Of a stretch of DNA of 64,000 bases, positions 11,828 through 23,179 are shown one piece after another. Under the pieces are notes generated by a model. It saw only the letters and a program-made list of their open reading frames with translations, did not search any database and was not told where the DNA came from. Position numbers and translations under genes: made by a program. Every line of letters starts with the position of its first letter. Positions within the stretch are counted from its first letter, which is position 1. The DNA is from Mixophyes australis (taxonomy: Eukaryota; Chordata; Amphibia; Anura; Limnodynastidae). The stretch is taken from contig JAVHZZ010000008.1 in NCBI GenBank assembly GCA_036250195.1, positions 8,608,434 to 8,672,433 of the forward strand. The letters are read 5' to 3'.

Positions 11828-11989
11828 TCAGTAAAAGGTACGCCCCCCATGGCTGACATTATTACTCCTGTAGTTATCAGACCTTACAAATCTATTCTAA
11901 TTCATTTTGCATGAGCAGGGGTGGTTCATGTCTTACGGTCCGCTCCTTGGGGGCGTGACCTCTGTCATACAGTTACTGCTAGCCTGTCC

Positions 11990-12673
11990 TTTATCAGTGA
12001 AGCATGGTGGTGGTAGTGTCATGGCGTGGGCATGTATGGCTGCCAATGGAACTGGTTCCCTTGTATTTATTGATGTGACTGCTGACAAAAGCAGCAGGAT
12101 GAATTCTGAAGTGTTTTGGGCAATATTATCTGCTCATATTCAGTAAAATGCTTCACAACTCATTGGACGGCGCTTCACAGTGCAGATGGACAATGACCTG
12201 AAGCATACCGTAAAAGCGGCCAAAGAGTTTTTTAAGGCTAACAAGTGGAAGGTTATGCAATGGCCAAGTCAATCACCTGACCTGTATCCGATTGAGCATG
12301 CATTTCAGTTTATGAAGACAAATCTGAAGGGAAAATGCCCCAAGAACAAGCAGGAACTGAAGACATTTGCAGTAGAGGCCTGGCAGAGCATCAGGGATGA
12401 AACCCAGCGTCTGGTGATGTCTATAGACTTCAGGCTGTAATTGACTGCAAAGGATTTGCAACAAAGTATTAAAACGTGAAAGTTTAATGTAGGATTATTT
12501 AGTTTGTCCCATTACTTTTAGTCCCTTAAAAATTGGGAGGCACATATAGAAACCTTTGTAATTCCTACACCGTTCACATGATTTGGATGTAAATTCCCTC
12601 AAATTAAAGCTGAAAGTCTGCAGTCAAAGCACATCTTGTTTGTTTCATTTCAAATCCATTGTGGTGGTGTATA
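11990..12673 (+). mobile_element. Tc1/mariner element, 3' part only
   Basis: Carries the C-terminal half of a Tc1 transposase (see 11996-12440) and about 230 bp of downstream sequence (TTTGTCCCATTACTTTTAG and TTCATTTCAAATCCATTGTG) of the type found before the 3' TIR in one vertebrate Tc1 family. The 5' TIR, the N-terminal DNA-binding region and the final 3' TIR bases are missing. A CR1 LINE fragment follows directly. Confidence 0.85.
11996..12440 (+). pseudogene. Tc1-like transposase C-terminal fragment, one in-frame stop
   Basis: Transposase of the DDE (D,D34E) type, which cuts and pastes Tc1 elements at TA sites. One continuous frame reads VKHGGGSVMAWACMAANGTG (a Tc1 hallmark), then a TAA stop at 12144-12146, then VQMDNDLKHT with the second catalytic Asp, WPSQSPDLYPIEHAF with the final Glu, and an end at QRLVMSIDFRL. 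The first catalytic Asp and all N-terminal helix-turn-helix sequence are lost by truncation. Only the single stop breaks the remaining frame, so decay is moderate. It cannot be functional as it stands. Confidence 0.88.
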
Positions 12674-12689
12674 GTCTATTTGATTTTTG

Positions 12690-13545
12690 TTTTTTAAAGA
12701 ACTTTATGGCAGGGAATTCCATATCTTGACGGCCCTTACTGTAAAGAACCCCTTCCTTTTAATGGTTGTAAAATTTCTGCTCTACATAATAATCATATCT
12801 CCTCTTAGACGCCTCTTTTTTAAAGTAAACATGTCTAAACTGGTTAACCTATTTTCCTACTTAATGACTCCACACTATCAATTTTGTCACCCTTCTCTCT
12901 ACCCTTTCAAGTTCAAAAATGTATTTTTTTAATAGAGTGGTGCCCAGACCTGTATTCCATATTCAATATGAGGTCTAAGCAACGATTTATATAGTGGCAA
13001 AATTACACCTTCTTCTCTTGCATCTATGCCCCTTTTCATGCATGCCAATACCTTATTGGCCCTTGCAGCTGCTGCTTGACATTGAGCACTATTGCCAAGT
13101 CTGTCTATGAGCACTCCTAAATACTTTTCCATCACAGATTCCCCTGAATTTATCCCATTTCCCCATTTATCCCTAAATTCATAACCTTTCATTTATCTAT
13201 GTTAAACTTCACCTTCCATTTGGCCGCCCAATCCTCCAGACAAGATATAGTTTCTCTACAGATGGACTTGAATAATCTGATTTTATGACCTTACAAAGTT
13301 TAGTGTCATCTTAAAAAATGGAAATCACCACCAAGGTCATTAATAAATATATTAAAAAAAGGAGTGGCCCCAGCACGGAATCTTGAGCTACACCACTTAA
13401 AATATTTCACCAATTAGAAAATGTTGCATTTATCATAAAACTCTCTATTCCTTATTCTCCAACCAGTTTTCAACCCAAGCGCAGTTTAGAAAGATTTTAA
13501 TGGTACCCACACCTGTTACCAGATTGGCTCTTTGGATTTTGTCTA
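12690..13545 (-). mobile_element. CR1-clade LINE, reverse-transcriptase C-terminal part
   Basis: Reverse-strand remnant of a CR1 ORF2. From 13420 downward it reads GVAQDSVLGPLLFLIY (RT motif 4), a region with DDTKLC near the catalytic box, then the longest clean segment (12929-13192) with YLGVLIDRLGNSAQC, RANKVLACMKRGI and LPLYKSLLRPHIEYGIQVWAP. After a shift it reads KKRRLRGDMI and then FFTVRAVKIWNSLP near 12715-12760. The second catalytic D of the YxDD-like motif falls in a damaged area. A segment between RGDMI and FFTVR is missing, the 3' UTR is absent and there are several frameshifts. Clear family match, inactive copy. Confidence 0.88.
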
Positions 13546-13889
13546 CCACCCGTCGCCTTTGTGTGGCAGAAGGGACAAAAGGACTGCATTTATTCATCAA
13601 AGAACCTTGTGTGCATTACATATTGTTGCCATTGCAGTGATTTACAACTGTATTACAGAAGCATCGGTCTTTGGAGGTTCAAAGTAATTATTCTCTACTA
13701 CATGTGGAACGGTGCAGAGTAAACTGAATTAATTCCAAGAGGAAGTCAGATAAGTTCCTGTTTTATTATTGTTTGGTAACAGGCTATTCACCTAATTTTG
13801 TATTTCATGATGGTGCAATTTAAATTATACTTCACCATTCGGCACCCCACAAATAAATGAATGAATAATATATACACACACACACATAT

Positions 13890-13952
<63 letters not shown>

Positions 13953-14774
13953 TACATACACACGTACATATATTTCCCTCCCCACACACAAATAGGTTTT
14001 CAGTGACTTCTATCACTACCATTAATGAGTCACTAGTTGGTACTTAACAGCAAAGCAAGTGTAGGACACTATCGCTCCTAATTTAATGGCGGTTGAACTC
14101 TATTACAACTCTACTCCTAGGACTGTCAAATGTCAAATATCAAGAGCACGACAGGATTAAGGAAATCCCATTTGGTTTCAGAAGACTAAAGGTGTTGAAT
14201 ACAGAAATGCTATTTACCTGTTGTAAAATACAAACAGAAAAAAAAAACCTTGACTTGAGCTGAGCATTTCAGTCATTTTATAACTCACTGAAGGGTTGTA
14301 CTGTACTGAAGTGAAACAGAAATAAGTAATGCATTAAACAGCTAACACAGAAAATCATTTCAAGCCTTAGAGGCCTTAGTATACATATCGGCTTTTCTCT
14401 TGCTTCCATGGCCCGTCCAGATTCCCTACTAATCCTTAAGTGTACTATGAGCATGTTCTCTAAAGGGATTAATGATCCTTACGAGTTGCATTCAGCTGAA
14501 CTTACTGCACGTCAGAGCACACCTGAAAGTACTAAATCACACATGCATGGAAAACACCCGTGTGTACGAGCTGTAACACCCGTCTAGCACAATGTTCAGG
14601 ATTGTACATTATTACAACTGGACCAATATGGTTGTAGCAGTTTTGATAATGGTACACTAATGGCAATTGTAACCTAAATAGGGGCAGAAGTTTTTGCAAA
14701 TTAAGGAGATTATTTTTTCCATTAAAGGTTAAAGTACATGGTCACTCTTTTGTTCCCAATTAGCTCACAACTGA
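13546..14774. other. No gene; CA/TA microsatellite
   Basis: No recognised coding or mobile sequence apart from the dinucleotide tract at 13869-13970. Confidence 0.5.
13869..13970. repeat. Compound (CA)n(TA)n(CA)n microsatellite
   Basis: CACACA blocks flank a pure TA core at about 13899-13940. It produces artefactual open frames of alternating Tyr-Ile on the reverse strand. Confidence 0.95.
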
Positions 14775-14822
14775 TAATCACCACCATCAATTTATATAGC
14801 GCCATCAATTCCACAGCATCAT
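14775..14822 (-). repeat. Short L2/SINE 3' tail
   Basis: ATCACCACCATCAATTTATA followed by TAGCGCCATCAATTCCACAG is the reverse complement of the common LINE/SINE 3' tail of this genome. Only about 45 bases remain. Confidence 0.6.
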
Positions 14823-15632
14823 TGTATATATGTGTATCAATAGGAAATTATAATTAACATGACGGGTCATGAACAGACCCCAAAATCCCTCAACACAAAC
14901 CTTATGAAATCGGGACTTATAGCAGTTCATTAGTGTAAGCACAATGAACATCTCAGGAAAAGCAGAATGATCCTGTACCATAGTAAGACACCAAGGAGGT
15001 GAAAACAAAGTCTTTGCAGAACAGTTTGTTGCAATTCCAGAAATAATTGTGGTCTCTTTGGGAATATTTGTTCATTTTCAACTTTTTTTTTTTCTCCTCC
15101 ACACAGGAAATCAATGTAACGAGTTTGCAATATGGTGACTGTGGCCTAGAGAATGTTCTGTCTTTTCTAAAACTATACACCGCACAGAATTCTAATCAGG
15201 CGGATTAAATATGGGCTGGGCATTAATGAATTTAGCAAATGGCTTCAAACAATTAGAAGAAAAAAAAAGTTGAGGAAATGTTCATTCTTATACTGTAGGT
15301 GTGGTGAGCAGAGGGAAAAATAATAGCTAAAACCCAGTAAACATTACTAGGCACCTAGACAAAAAACTGAATTATGCACCACATCCAAAGGCCACTGCTT
15401 TAGAACTGGTGTGGTGTATTTACATATCTGTAATTAGGGAGTTGGTTACTAATCGCTCCAACCTTTCTTATTGTTTCAGGGATTAATAGTTGAAACATTT
15501 CGTCTTATCCTGACCAGTTTTATGTAAAAAAAGGAATGTTATTCAGTATTTCCTTCCCGATATATCCCAAACAGCAACATCTCACATCTCTTCCATCCCA
15601 CAGTTTCAAGTCAATGTATGGACCAGCACAGT
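14823..15632. other. No recognised feature
   Basis: Contains a T/A homopolymer run near 15082-15093 and nothing else I can name. Confidence 0.5.
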
Positions 15633-15640
15633 ATTAAACA

Positions 15641-15927
15641 CATACTTGCCAACTCTTTAAATCTGTACTCAAGGAGATCGGAGTAAAGATCATGCGACAG
15701 AGGCTAGGAGGGGGTGTGACGACGTCATTACGTTACTATAGCCCCGCCCCTACCATAAAATACAAAAATTCATGGCATTGACTAGCGGGGGTGTGGTTTA
15801 ATGACCCACCCTCCGTTATTCAATGTGAATTTTGGCATTTTACCGGATCCGGGAGGTTTACCTACTCTTCCGGGAGTCCCCGAAATTCGGGAGCCTCCTG
15901 GAAATTCCAGGAGAGTAGACAAATATG
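15641..15927. mobile_element. hAT-like MITE (CATACTTGCC family), exact 8-bp duplication
   Basis: Left end CATACTTGCCAACTCTT, right end AGGAGAGTAGACAAATATG (inverted relatives). ATTAAACA is present on both sides (15633-15640 and 15928-15935). The interior has GACGACGTCATTACG, GCCCCGCCCCTA and CTTCCGGGAGTCCCCGAAAT-type blocks shared with the other copies. Length 287 bp. Confidence 0.88.
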
Positions 15928-15935
15928 ATTAAACA

Positions 15936-17849
15936 GCTTAACATTTAGCAAAAACTGATGGAGCACATAGCATGCTTGACAGATCTGGTAAAAGTAAAAT
16001 CATTTCAATTATTACCTCAGTAATTTCTAAACTTTGACAAATATTAATGTCCTGTAATATAGTTATACTTGCTGTTTTGCCAGTAAACCTGGAATGTCTG
16101 TGCTGGTTGCTAGACCAAGTCTATCAAAGATAGAATTGCAGGTCTAGTAACCATTTAAATTGGTTCACAAAAGATAACTGAAAACAGCATTTAAAAAAGG
16201 TAAAAAAAAAAAAAAAAAGAAGAACTATAAATCAGTGTTTAAAGTCCTTCACGAAAGATGTGTTGTAGAAGCTGTAATTGTAAGGTAAAAAAAACCACAG
16301 TAAAACAATGGGGCTAGGATGTACATCTATTTTTGCGTAGGATATGCTCTTCCACACTGTGCAACAAAAACGCATAGACATACGTCCGTATATAGTTTTG
16401 TCAGCATCGCTGACATGTATCTCCTTATGTCTGGATAAAGGGAACAGGGGTTTGGAACAGGGAAGTGTAGACAGAGCACAATAGAGCATGATCACTGCGA
16501 CACAATTAGACATTGAGTGCATGATTGTTGTACCAGTAGATTCGCCCTTTAGGAGACATTTCACTTGCGGGTACTGGACGGTTGGTGCAATGATAAACTA
16601 GGATGACTGTTGATAACATGTAGCCGTTTCTGATTAGCCGATTATGTATTGACTGTTCTCGTTCTCTTTGATCCTGGCAATGTGAGAGCATGGCACTATA
16701 AGGATGTAATGTAGTCGGTGCTTTTATACTTTCCTGCTTTATTGTAACATCTTTAATATGTAAAAAGGGCTTGCTGTAAATTCTGCTATATTTTGCAATT
16801 AAATATCTTTGTGCATTGGAACCACAACAATCGCATTGGACAATGTTTTATTGGTAAGCGATAAAATGACTAATACTTTGAAAATGTGACTGGCATTTAT
16901 TAATAATTTAACAACCATATTCTCTTGTATATGATATTTCTTTACAATATTGTGTACAATCAAGGCAATACCACCTTAGAATCCACTACCAACACTGTCA
17001 CGCCACATCTCTACGCCATCGCTTTACTATAGCCGGTGTAAGTAAACCTGATGTCCTACTGTTTTTGGAACGCATCCATTTCTAAATAAGCCCCAATATG
17101 TACCATTTGAAATACTTGCAAAAAAAAAAAATCTTCTGCAGAAAGGTCTGTGAATGTTACAAATTAAATTTCTTATCATAAAGACCTACATTAAAAGAAA
17201 ATCATCTTTCCTTAATAGTAGGCCAGCTCGATGTGAAAATCACTGGACATGGTGTAACATTGAACGACTGGGCCTTGACTACCATGACATCTGATTATCC
17301 AACTTCAAAAGATGTTTGAGAAGGTTGAGAGATGAAAAGAGTAGCTGCCTTTTGCCAGAATATTTTGGCACTTTATAAGATCTAATAATAGAATATGATT
17401 TTCTTAATACTCACAAATCCTGTTTATCCAAGCCCAACTTATTCTTAGCAGACTCAAGAATAACACAGCCTCATCCACTGAAGATAACGTTGCAATATTA
17501 ATAGTATATTTAGTCCTCAAGTCCCAAGGCTTTGTTATTTTCATGGCTATACTTTCAGGATGCTTAAAATAAATATAGGCAGCAAACCGGCAAAACATCA
17601 GTATTGCAGCTGGCAACACTTGGATTCAGTTTCCGAGAGCACTTTAATTCTTTGCAGCAGAGCATTTGCCTATCTAGGTACAAAATTTCACCCCTACCTA
17701 TCCCACCATGACCATAGTGTATGACCCCCGGGCATGCATATAATACAACTGTATTATATGTTAATATTTCACTTTCATTAACAGAAACAAAATATATACA
17801 GAGGACTGTATCCAAAACAAATAATAAGAAAGGCTGAGAATTCCAACAC
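15936..17849. other. No recognised feature
   Basis: About 1.9 kb with no named repeat or exon. Poly-A runs occur at 16204-16218 and 17120-17131. The 110- and 100-codon reverse frames here have no recognisable domain. Confidence 0.5.
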
Positions 17850-17852
17850 TTA

Positions 17853-18019
17853 GGGGGGAGATTCAATTTAACCAGTACTCGTTTTCCCTGGCATCACTAA
17901 GGGGTGTGAGGAGAAATGAGCAGAGATTACTTACCGTAATGGTTGGCAACATGCGCAGCCGGACAATGCGATGTTGTCTGGTGCCATTTTGCAGCCAGCT
18001 GAACCCCCCCCTCCCCCTC
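17853..18019. mobile_element. Harbinger-like MITE (GGGGGGAGATTCAAT end)
   Basis: The left end GGGGGGAGATTCAATTTAAC follows TTA (17850-17852). The right end is a C-rich stretch (GAACCCCCCCCTCCCCCTC) followed by TTA (18020-18022). The TIR match is imperfect because the right side is degraded into C runs. Confidence 0.55.
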
Positions 18020-18022
18020 TTA

Positions 18023-18198
18023 GGGCTAGATTTACTAATGCTTCTTTAAAAAAAAAAAAGTGGGAGGTGTTGCCCATAGCAACCAGCATCTAGCTATCAT
18101 TTTCTTTAATGTACTACATAAATGAGAAACGGAATCTGAGTGGTTGCTATGGGCAACGCCTCCACTTTTCCTTTGACAAGTTCAAGTAAATCTCCTCC
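18023..18198. mobile_element. Harbinger-like MITE (GATTTACTAA family), 176 bp
   Basis: Starts GGGCTAGATTTACTAATGC after TTA (18020-18022) and ends CAAGTAAATCTCCTCC before TTA (18199-18201). It carries TTGCCCATAGCAACCAGCAT and its inverted partner GGTTGCTATGGGCAACGCC, so the body is a long imperfect foldback. It shares its left TTA with the preceding MITE. Confidence 0.85.
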
Positions 18199-18201
18199 TT
18201 A

Positions 18202-19585
18202 GACAGAAATGCTACTATGCAGTTGTTGCAACATACAAAGCGATGCTGAGCATTACTCCCAGTATATAGAGGAACCTAAATTGTACTGTCCCTGCAGAGT
18301 GAATAAGGACAGGTAATGATAATTATTAATTACATCCAGCATAGAGCAAGAGAAGTAGTACTCTGCAACTGCCAATACATAGAACATAACATAATGTTAT
18401 GAACAGTACATCCAGTATACAACACTGAAGGAGTGATGCAGTATATTTGGTCAATATTAAACATGAGAATTTTTTCTTCGATAAGTACATCTAACAAAAT
18501 ATTTTTACAACTGGGTATTGTCCTGGCAAAAACAGGAGAGTGTGATTGTTAGGCAAAAAAAAATTACACCTAAAATAAATGCATTTTTGCCAAGTATAAA
18601 GCCATGATTGAGCAAATATATAATTAATATTAAGTAAAAAGGGCCCTGATATGCAATCAAACGTTTATTTTCCAATGGGTTTAGAGTGATGCACAGGAGG
18701 ATTAATTTATATAATTAGTTTTGGATCACGGCAATGAAAATGGTCCTTTGTCACAAGGATCTCTGGTATCTTTGTAACATCAGCTCTTTTCTTATTAGAC
18801 ATGAGCAAGGTGCTAATTAGTCTTTAACACATTTAATTTAAACGTGTAAGACTGATTTTGCACAAAGAAGTGAATATCACCTCAATAATTTTATTTTATT
18901 TATTTTTTTATGTGTAAGAGGTACCTCCTCCCAACATCCCTCATACAGAACCAACAGGATTACATATGCAGGTTTCTTAATACAAACTAAAAGGTTTTAA
19001 CATTTCTGTATATTTATTTAGGTCATTGGCTCACACAAATAAAAATAAATAAAAAAAAAAGTTGACCATCCATAACGTTTTTGTTTGTTTTTGTAAATCC
19101 ATTTTTCAATGTCCTATACAAATAAGATTTGCATTATATGTACTGCTAAACTGAAGCAAACATGGTTGTATCATTTAATAGGATACAGAATACTTTTAAA
19201 GAACATTTTTTGCTCTACTTTTTGCTTCCACTAGTTTATAGAGAATAACTCGCAATGTTTTCTGTGTCACTTTTTCTTCAATAATACAACTGATCATACA
19301 TCTCTTAGGATGCCTTGTTCAAAAATTATTATTTTATGGTAGAATGTAAGCATTCTACCATAATATGTTATACTTTACCACAATGGCATTGAAGTCTGTA
19401 CATGATGATTACTTCATTGCGGGAACAAAAAAGCATGAATGTGCAGAAATAGAAAAAAGCTCCCAGCATAAAATAAATCATGCACTATATTTTACAGAAT
19501 ACAAATAATAATACACTCTGTAAACTTTGGAAAAAAATATATTTTACCTTTAAATCATCTTTAGTGAAAGGGAAGCAATGGGTTG
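18202..19585. other. No recognised feature
   Basis: AT-rich, with (TTTTATTTA)-like low complexity near 18885-18915. No exon or named repeat. Confidence 0.5.
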
Positions 19586-19593
19586 GTCTAGAA

Positions 19594-19724
19594 CAGTGAT
19601 GGCTAACCTGTGACACTCCAGGTGTTGTGAAACTACAAGTCCCAGCATGCTCTGCCAGTTAACAGCTAGTTATCTACTGGCAAAGCATGCTGGGGATTGT
19701 AGTTTCACAGGTTAGCCATCACTG
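19594..19724. mobile_element. hAT MITE, 131 bp, exact 8-bp duplication
   Basis: The ends CAGTGATGGCTAACCTGTGA and its inverted counterpart (CAGGTTAGCCATCACTG) lie between two copies of GTCTAGAA (19586-19593 and 19725-19732). The whole element is one long hairpin with CTACAAGTCCCAGCATGC near its centre. The low divergence of its arms suggests a fairly young copy. Confidence 0.93.
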
Positions 19725-19732
19725 GTCTAGAA

Positions 19733-20647
19733 CAACCTGTAGCCAAATCAGAGCATTAGAATATTAAACAACATAATGGATTCTTTCTACTCAACCAACT
19801 TGTGTACCTGTCTAGGTAAGCTTGACATTAACGAAAGCACCAATTAGTGATGTTAGTCTCCAGTAAAATGAAAGCATGAAATATTATACTTGCTTTATCA
19901 ATTTGATCACAGCTACATTTAATAAATCGGTTTTAAAACCACAGTGCTACATTTCCTTTGCTTTGTTGCATCATTATGGGAGAGGGTTCGCTGTAGGAAT
20001 GTGTTTGGGCATGTAAACTCAGGTCTAGTCCAGGACCTTGTGAAAACAATCAGCGAGGGCTCCTCTATGCCAAGAACAACCGCTGCTACAGTTGTTAGGA
20101 ATGAGCTAAATACATAATAATGACCCCAACGCTTGTCAGGTACCAAATGACTCATGTCGGTGAAAAGGTCCCAAATTATTCCTGTTCCTTTGTACAAAGA
20201 GAGACTGTCATTTTACAGGCTCGCAGTGATGTATACATCGGAGGGAAATTAGGAATTCTAGTCTATTCTGCATTGTAGGAACTAAAATCAATGCATGTTA
20301 GAGCTTCTGCCTACTGCAATCAGCCATCATCTACAAGACTGCTGGAAATATCACATGCTAAATTTACTGAATAGAACATGGAGTGCAATTGACACAAGTA
20401 CAGTGTGCCTTAGCTGTATAGTGTGCCAAGTGCACTTCACACACATTCCTCCCATTAAAATGATTTAGATACGAGATATGTGTGGCATTTTTCACATTTT
20501 GGTTTAGACTCCTGCATTAGGAGGAGACCTCAGTTACTCCCAAGACAGATGATTCTCCCATAACAGCGACAACATGGCCGAGAACGGACATCTGTCGTCA
20601 AGCCACGCCCACTTCTGGGAACAGACGACGAAACATTTAGCATCAGC
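19733..20647. other. No recognised feature
   Basis: No named repeat or exon seen. Confidence 0.5.
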
Positions 20648-21113
20648 GTGGGTCTCCGCCAGGTGCGTCGGTTTCCTCCTACACTCCAAAAATATACTAG
20701 TAGGTTAATCATACTTGCCAACTCTCCAGGAATGTCCGGGAGACTCCCGAATTCCCTGTGTGTGGCAATCTCCCGAATTCTGCCCACTTCACTAGGAAGT
20801 GCCCCACTTCCTAGTGAAGTGGGCAGAATTAGATCCCAAACGCCGCGATTCACCGGAAATGATGCGATTTTGGCCGCCCCACCCCCTCACGCCCACCTCC
20901 ACTGGCTGGCTCCCGGAAGAGAGCTGAAGAAAGTAGGTAAGTATGAGGTTAATTGGCTGCTATTTAGTTGACCTTGGTCTCCCCCCAGTCTCTGGGTGTG
21001 TATAGGTTAGGGAATTTAGATTGTAAGCTCCGATGGGACAGGAACTGATGTGATCGAGTTCTTTGTACAGAGCTGCGGAATTAATGGCGCTATATAAATA
21101 GCTGATGATGACC
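20648..21113 (+). mobile_element. SINE, 5'-truncated, split by a hAT-like MITE
   Basis: Forward copy of the SINE also present in reverse at 22787-23150. The left piece (20648-20709) has CGGTTTCCTCCTACACTCC and ATACTAGTAGGTTAAT. The right piece (20954-21113) continues TGGCTGCTATTTAGTTGACC, TAGATTGTAAGCTCCGATGG and the tail GGCGCTATATAAATAGCTGATGATG. The tRNA-derived head is missing. The MITE at 20710-20945 interrupts it. Confidence 0.85.
20710..20945. mobile_element. hAT-like MITE (CATACTTGCC family) inside the SINE
   Basis: Left end CATACTTGCCAACTCTCC, right end GTAGGTAAGTATG. The exact duplication AGGTTAAT lies at 20702-20709 and 20946-20953, and the two SINE halves join cleanly across it. 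The interior hairpin CACTTCACTAGGAAGTG / CACTTCCTAGTGAAGTG lies near 20787-20823. Length 236 bp. Confidence 0.93.
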
Positions 21114-22786
21114 ATATGCCTTTCCCTGCCCACTGGTTGAGGTGAATTCTGTCATTATGACACACCCACCTCCTCTACGCATCTCGGAGGGCTTCAGATA
21201 GATATAAAGGATTGGCTTATTCACGTCCTCCGATAGCGAAACAAAACGTTATTCTCTCTAGCTTTCTTCTATGGTTTTTAGCCATATATTTATATCATAC
21301 AGATCAGTTGCTTATTTTTTTCCCCATGGATAGGACACATCACTCCTGTGCTCTCTGCATTAACTTCAACTGTATCCAGGGATCAGCTTGTGTTTAATCC
21401 CTGGGCAATAATAATAATAAAAAAATGAAATACATGCCTAAGGGCTTGTACACACAGGCAGCAATTTAATTCAATGTGCTGCAATGCATATAGCGCAATA
21501 ATAACACAAGTGTATAGATCTGTAAACACATACACACTTCATGACAAGCATTTGTATTGCATTACATTAATTTCAATGTTCTATGCTGCATTCCAAAGTG
21601 TTAATGTTTGGCAGAATATAATGGAGTTGTATGGAAGTGATCAGGACGTACAGAGCTGCAAGAGGACATGTAGAAGCAAAACCATTAAAGTAATCTAAAG
21701 TTGTAAGACCACGTTAGATAGACTTAGGCTGGGAACATACATTTAACCAGCTGGCCTAGCATCAACAGTGAAGTTCTTTTTTTAACATAAAAGAAATATA
21801 AAACATGCAAAACTTTATTCATAGCTTACATTACAGTTGTAGTCTATGCAAGAAATAGGCTGTACTGCTTAGAACTTGTGTACAAAACAACTACTGAAAC
21901 AATGTATCTGGATGATGAACATCTGACAGAATATATCTGGTATCTGGACCATCCCTGCAGCTGCATAAATACTTTCAAGTCAAGAGAAGGTTTTATAAAC
22001 AACAAAAAATGGATCATCAAAGCCAGGACGTTTCCTGGAACGTTTCCCCAAGAAACAAACTCTATAAAAAAGTGGCATTATCATAATTTATAGAACATAA
22101 TCAGAAACAAACTTGATTCTCAGGGGAACGGGAAGGAAATAAAGAATTACAGATCAACGTTATTACAGGGAACATAATGTAGACCTATGCCAGGTCTATC
22201 TAAGTTCCTGGCTGGTGAGACAGGCACCTTAGTTCCACAGCAGGTGGTTGCTTACCTCTGGTTTTAATCATCATTAGCATTGTTCTTAACGATATTATAG
22301 CTTTGCATAATACAAAAGACTTATTGTTGGGAGTTAGAGATGCCCTCAGGCGCAGCATCCAGAAGGCATATAAATCGTCCACCACAATTCAGAGCAATCA
22401 TGGCCATTTAATTATTTCAGTTTGCTTTGGAACATAATTTGGTTTGCACTATAATGAATCTTTCCTTTGAGATTTCTTGTCACTTGGTACTAGAGATACC
22501 GCCGTGACATCACCAGATTTAACAATTTTGCACTTCTTTAAGTTCACCTTGGATTTTTTAAAATACATTAAAATATAAATATGGTCTCTTTGTTGCTGGA
22601 AGACAAATAGCATCTTCCTTTGGTAGTAGGCTGATTTTTTTTATTCTACAGGCAACAAAAATGGAATAGCAAAACGTACAGACAATAATTGCAGTCTTCC
22701 ATATTTTTGCCCTTAGTTACTTTTACATATGATACTTTGAGCAGTTCCATAAAACTACCCTTAACTCGATTCTCCAGCATGTAGGG
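21114..22786. other. No recognised feature
   Basis: A segment at about 21440-21740 starts with GGGCTTGTACACAC and ends near GGCTGGGAACATACA, loosely like the ends of the GCTGGGTACACAC element family, but no boundaries or duplication are clear. Nothing else is recognised. Confidence 0.5.
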
Positions 22787-23150
22787 ATCATCATCAGCAG
22801 CTATTTATATAGCGCTACTAATTTCGCAGCGCTGTACAGAGAACTCACTCATATCAGTCCCTGCCCCATTGGAGCTTACAGTCTAAATTCCCTAACATAC
22901 AGACACATACACACAGACACAGACACAGACTTCGAGAGTGAGAGACTAGGGTCAATTTGATAGCAGCCAATTAATTAACCTACTAGTATGTTTTTGGAAT
23001 ATGGAACGAAACCAGAGCACCCGGAGGAAACCCACGCAAACACGGGGAGAACATAAAAATTCCACACAGATAAGGCCATGGTCGGGAATGGAACTCATGA
23101 CCCCAGTGCTGTGAGGCAGAAGTGATAACCACTGAGCCACCGTGCTGCCC
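22787..23150 (-). mobile_element. tRNA-derived SINE with L2-type tail, nearly full length
   Basis: Read on the minus strand it starts GGGCAGCACGGTGGCTCAGT, with a pol III A-box match TGGCTCAGTGG (near 23131-23141) and a B-box-like GAGTTCCATTCCC (near 23084-23096). Then come the conserved CTCCCCGTGTTTGCGTGGG and TTTCCTCCGGGTGCTCTGG segments, known from V-SINE-like families of fishes and amphibians, a (GT)-rich part, CTGTAAGCTCCAATGGGGCA and the LINE-like tail TAGCGCTATATAAATAGCTG plus ATGATGATC. Length about 364 bp. SINEs encode no protein and depend on a partner LINE. The shared tail suggests the local L2 elements. Confidence 0.85.
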
Positions 23151-23179
23151 ACATATATATGAACTGAGGGTCTCAGGGG

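Noticed and set aside
13788..14022. Reverse open frames with Tyr-Ile runs
   Set aside because: They are translations of (TA)n and (CA)n microsatellite. The same applies to 49392-49747.
20530..20971. 107-codon frames on both strands at the split SINE
   Set aside because: They run across SINE and MITE junctions and reflect the inverted-repeat structure.
23084..23141. A functional tRNA gene on the minus strand
   Set aside because: A-box and B-box matches exist, but the cloverleaf is not closed and the sequence is the head of a SINE with a LINE tail.
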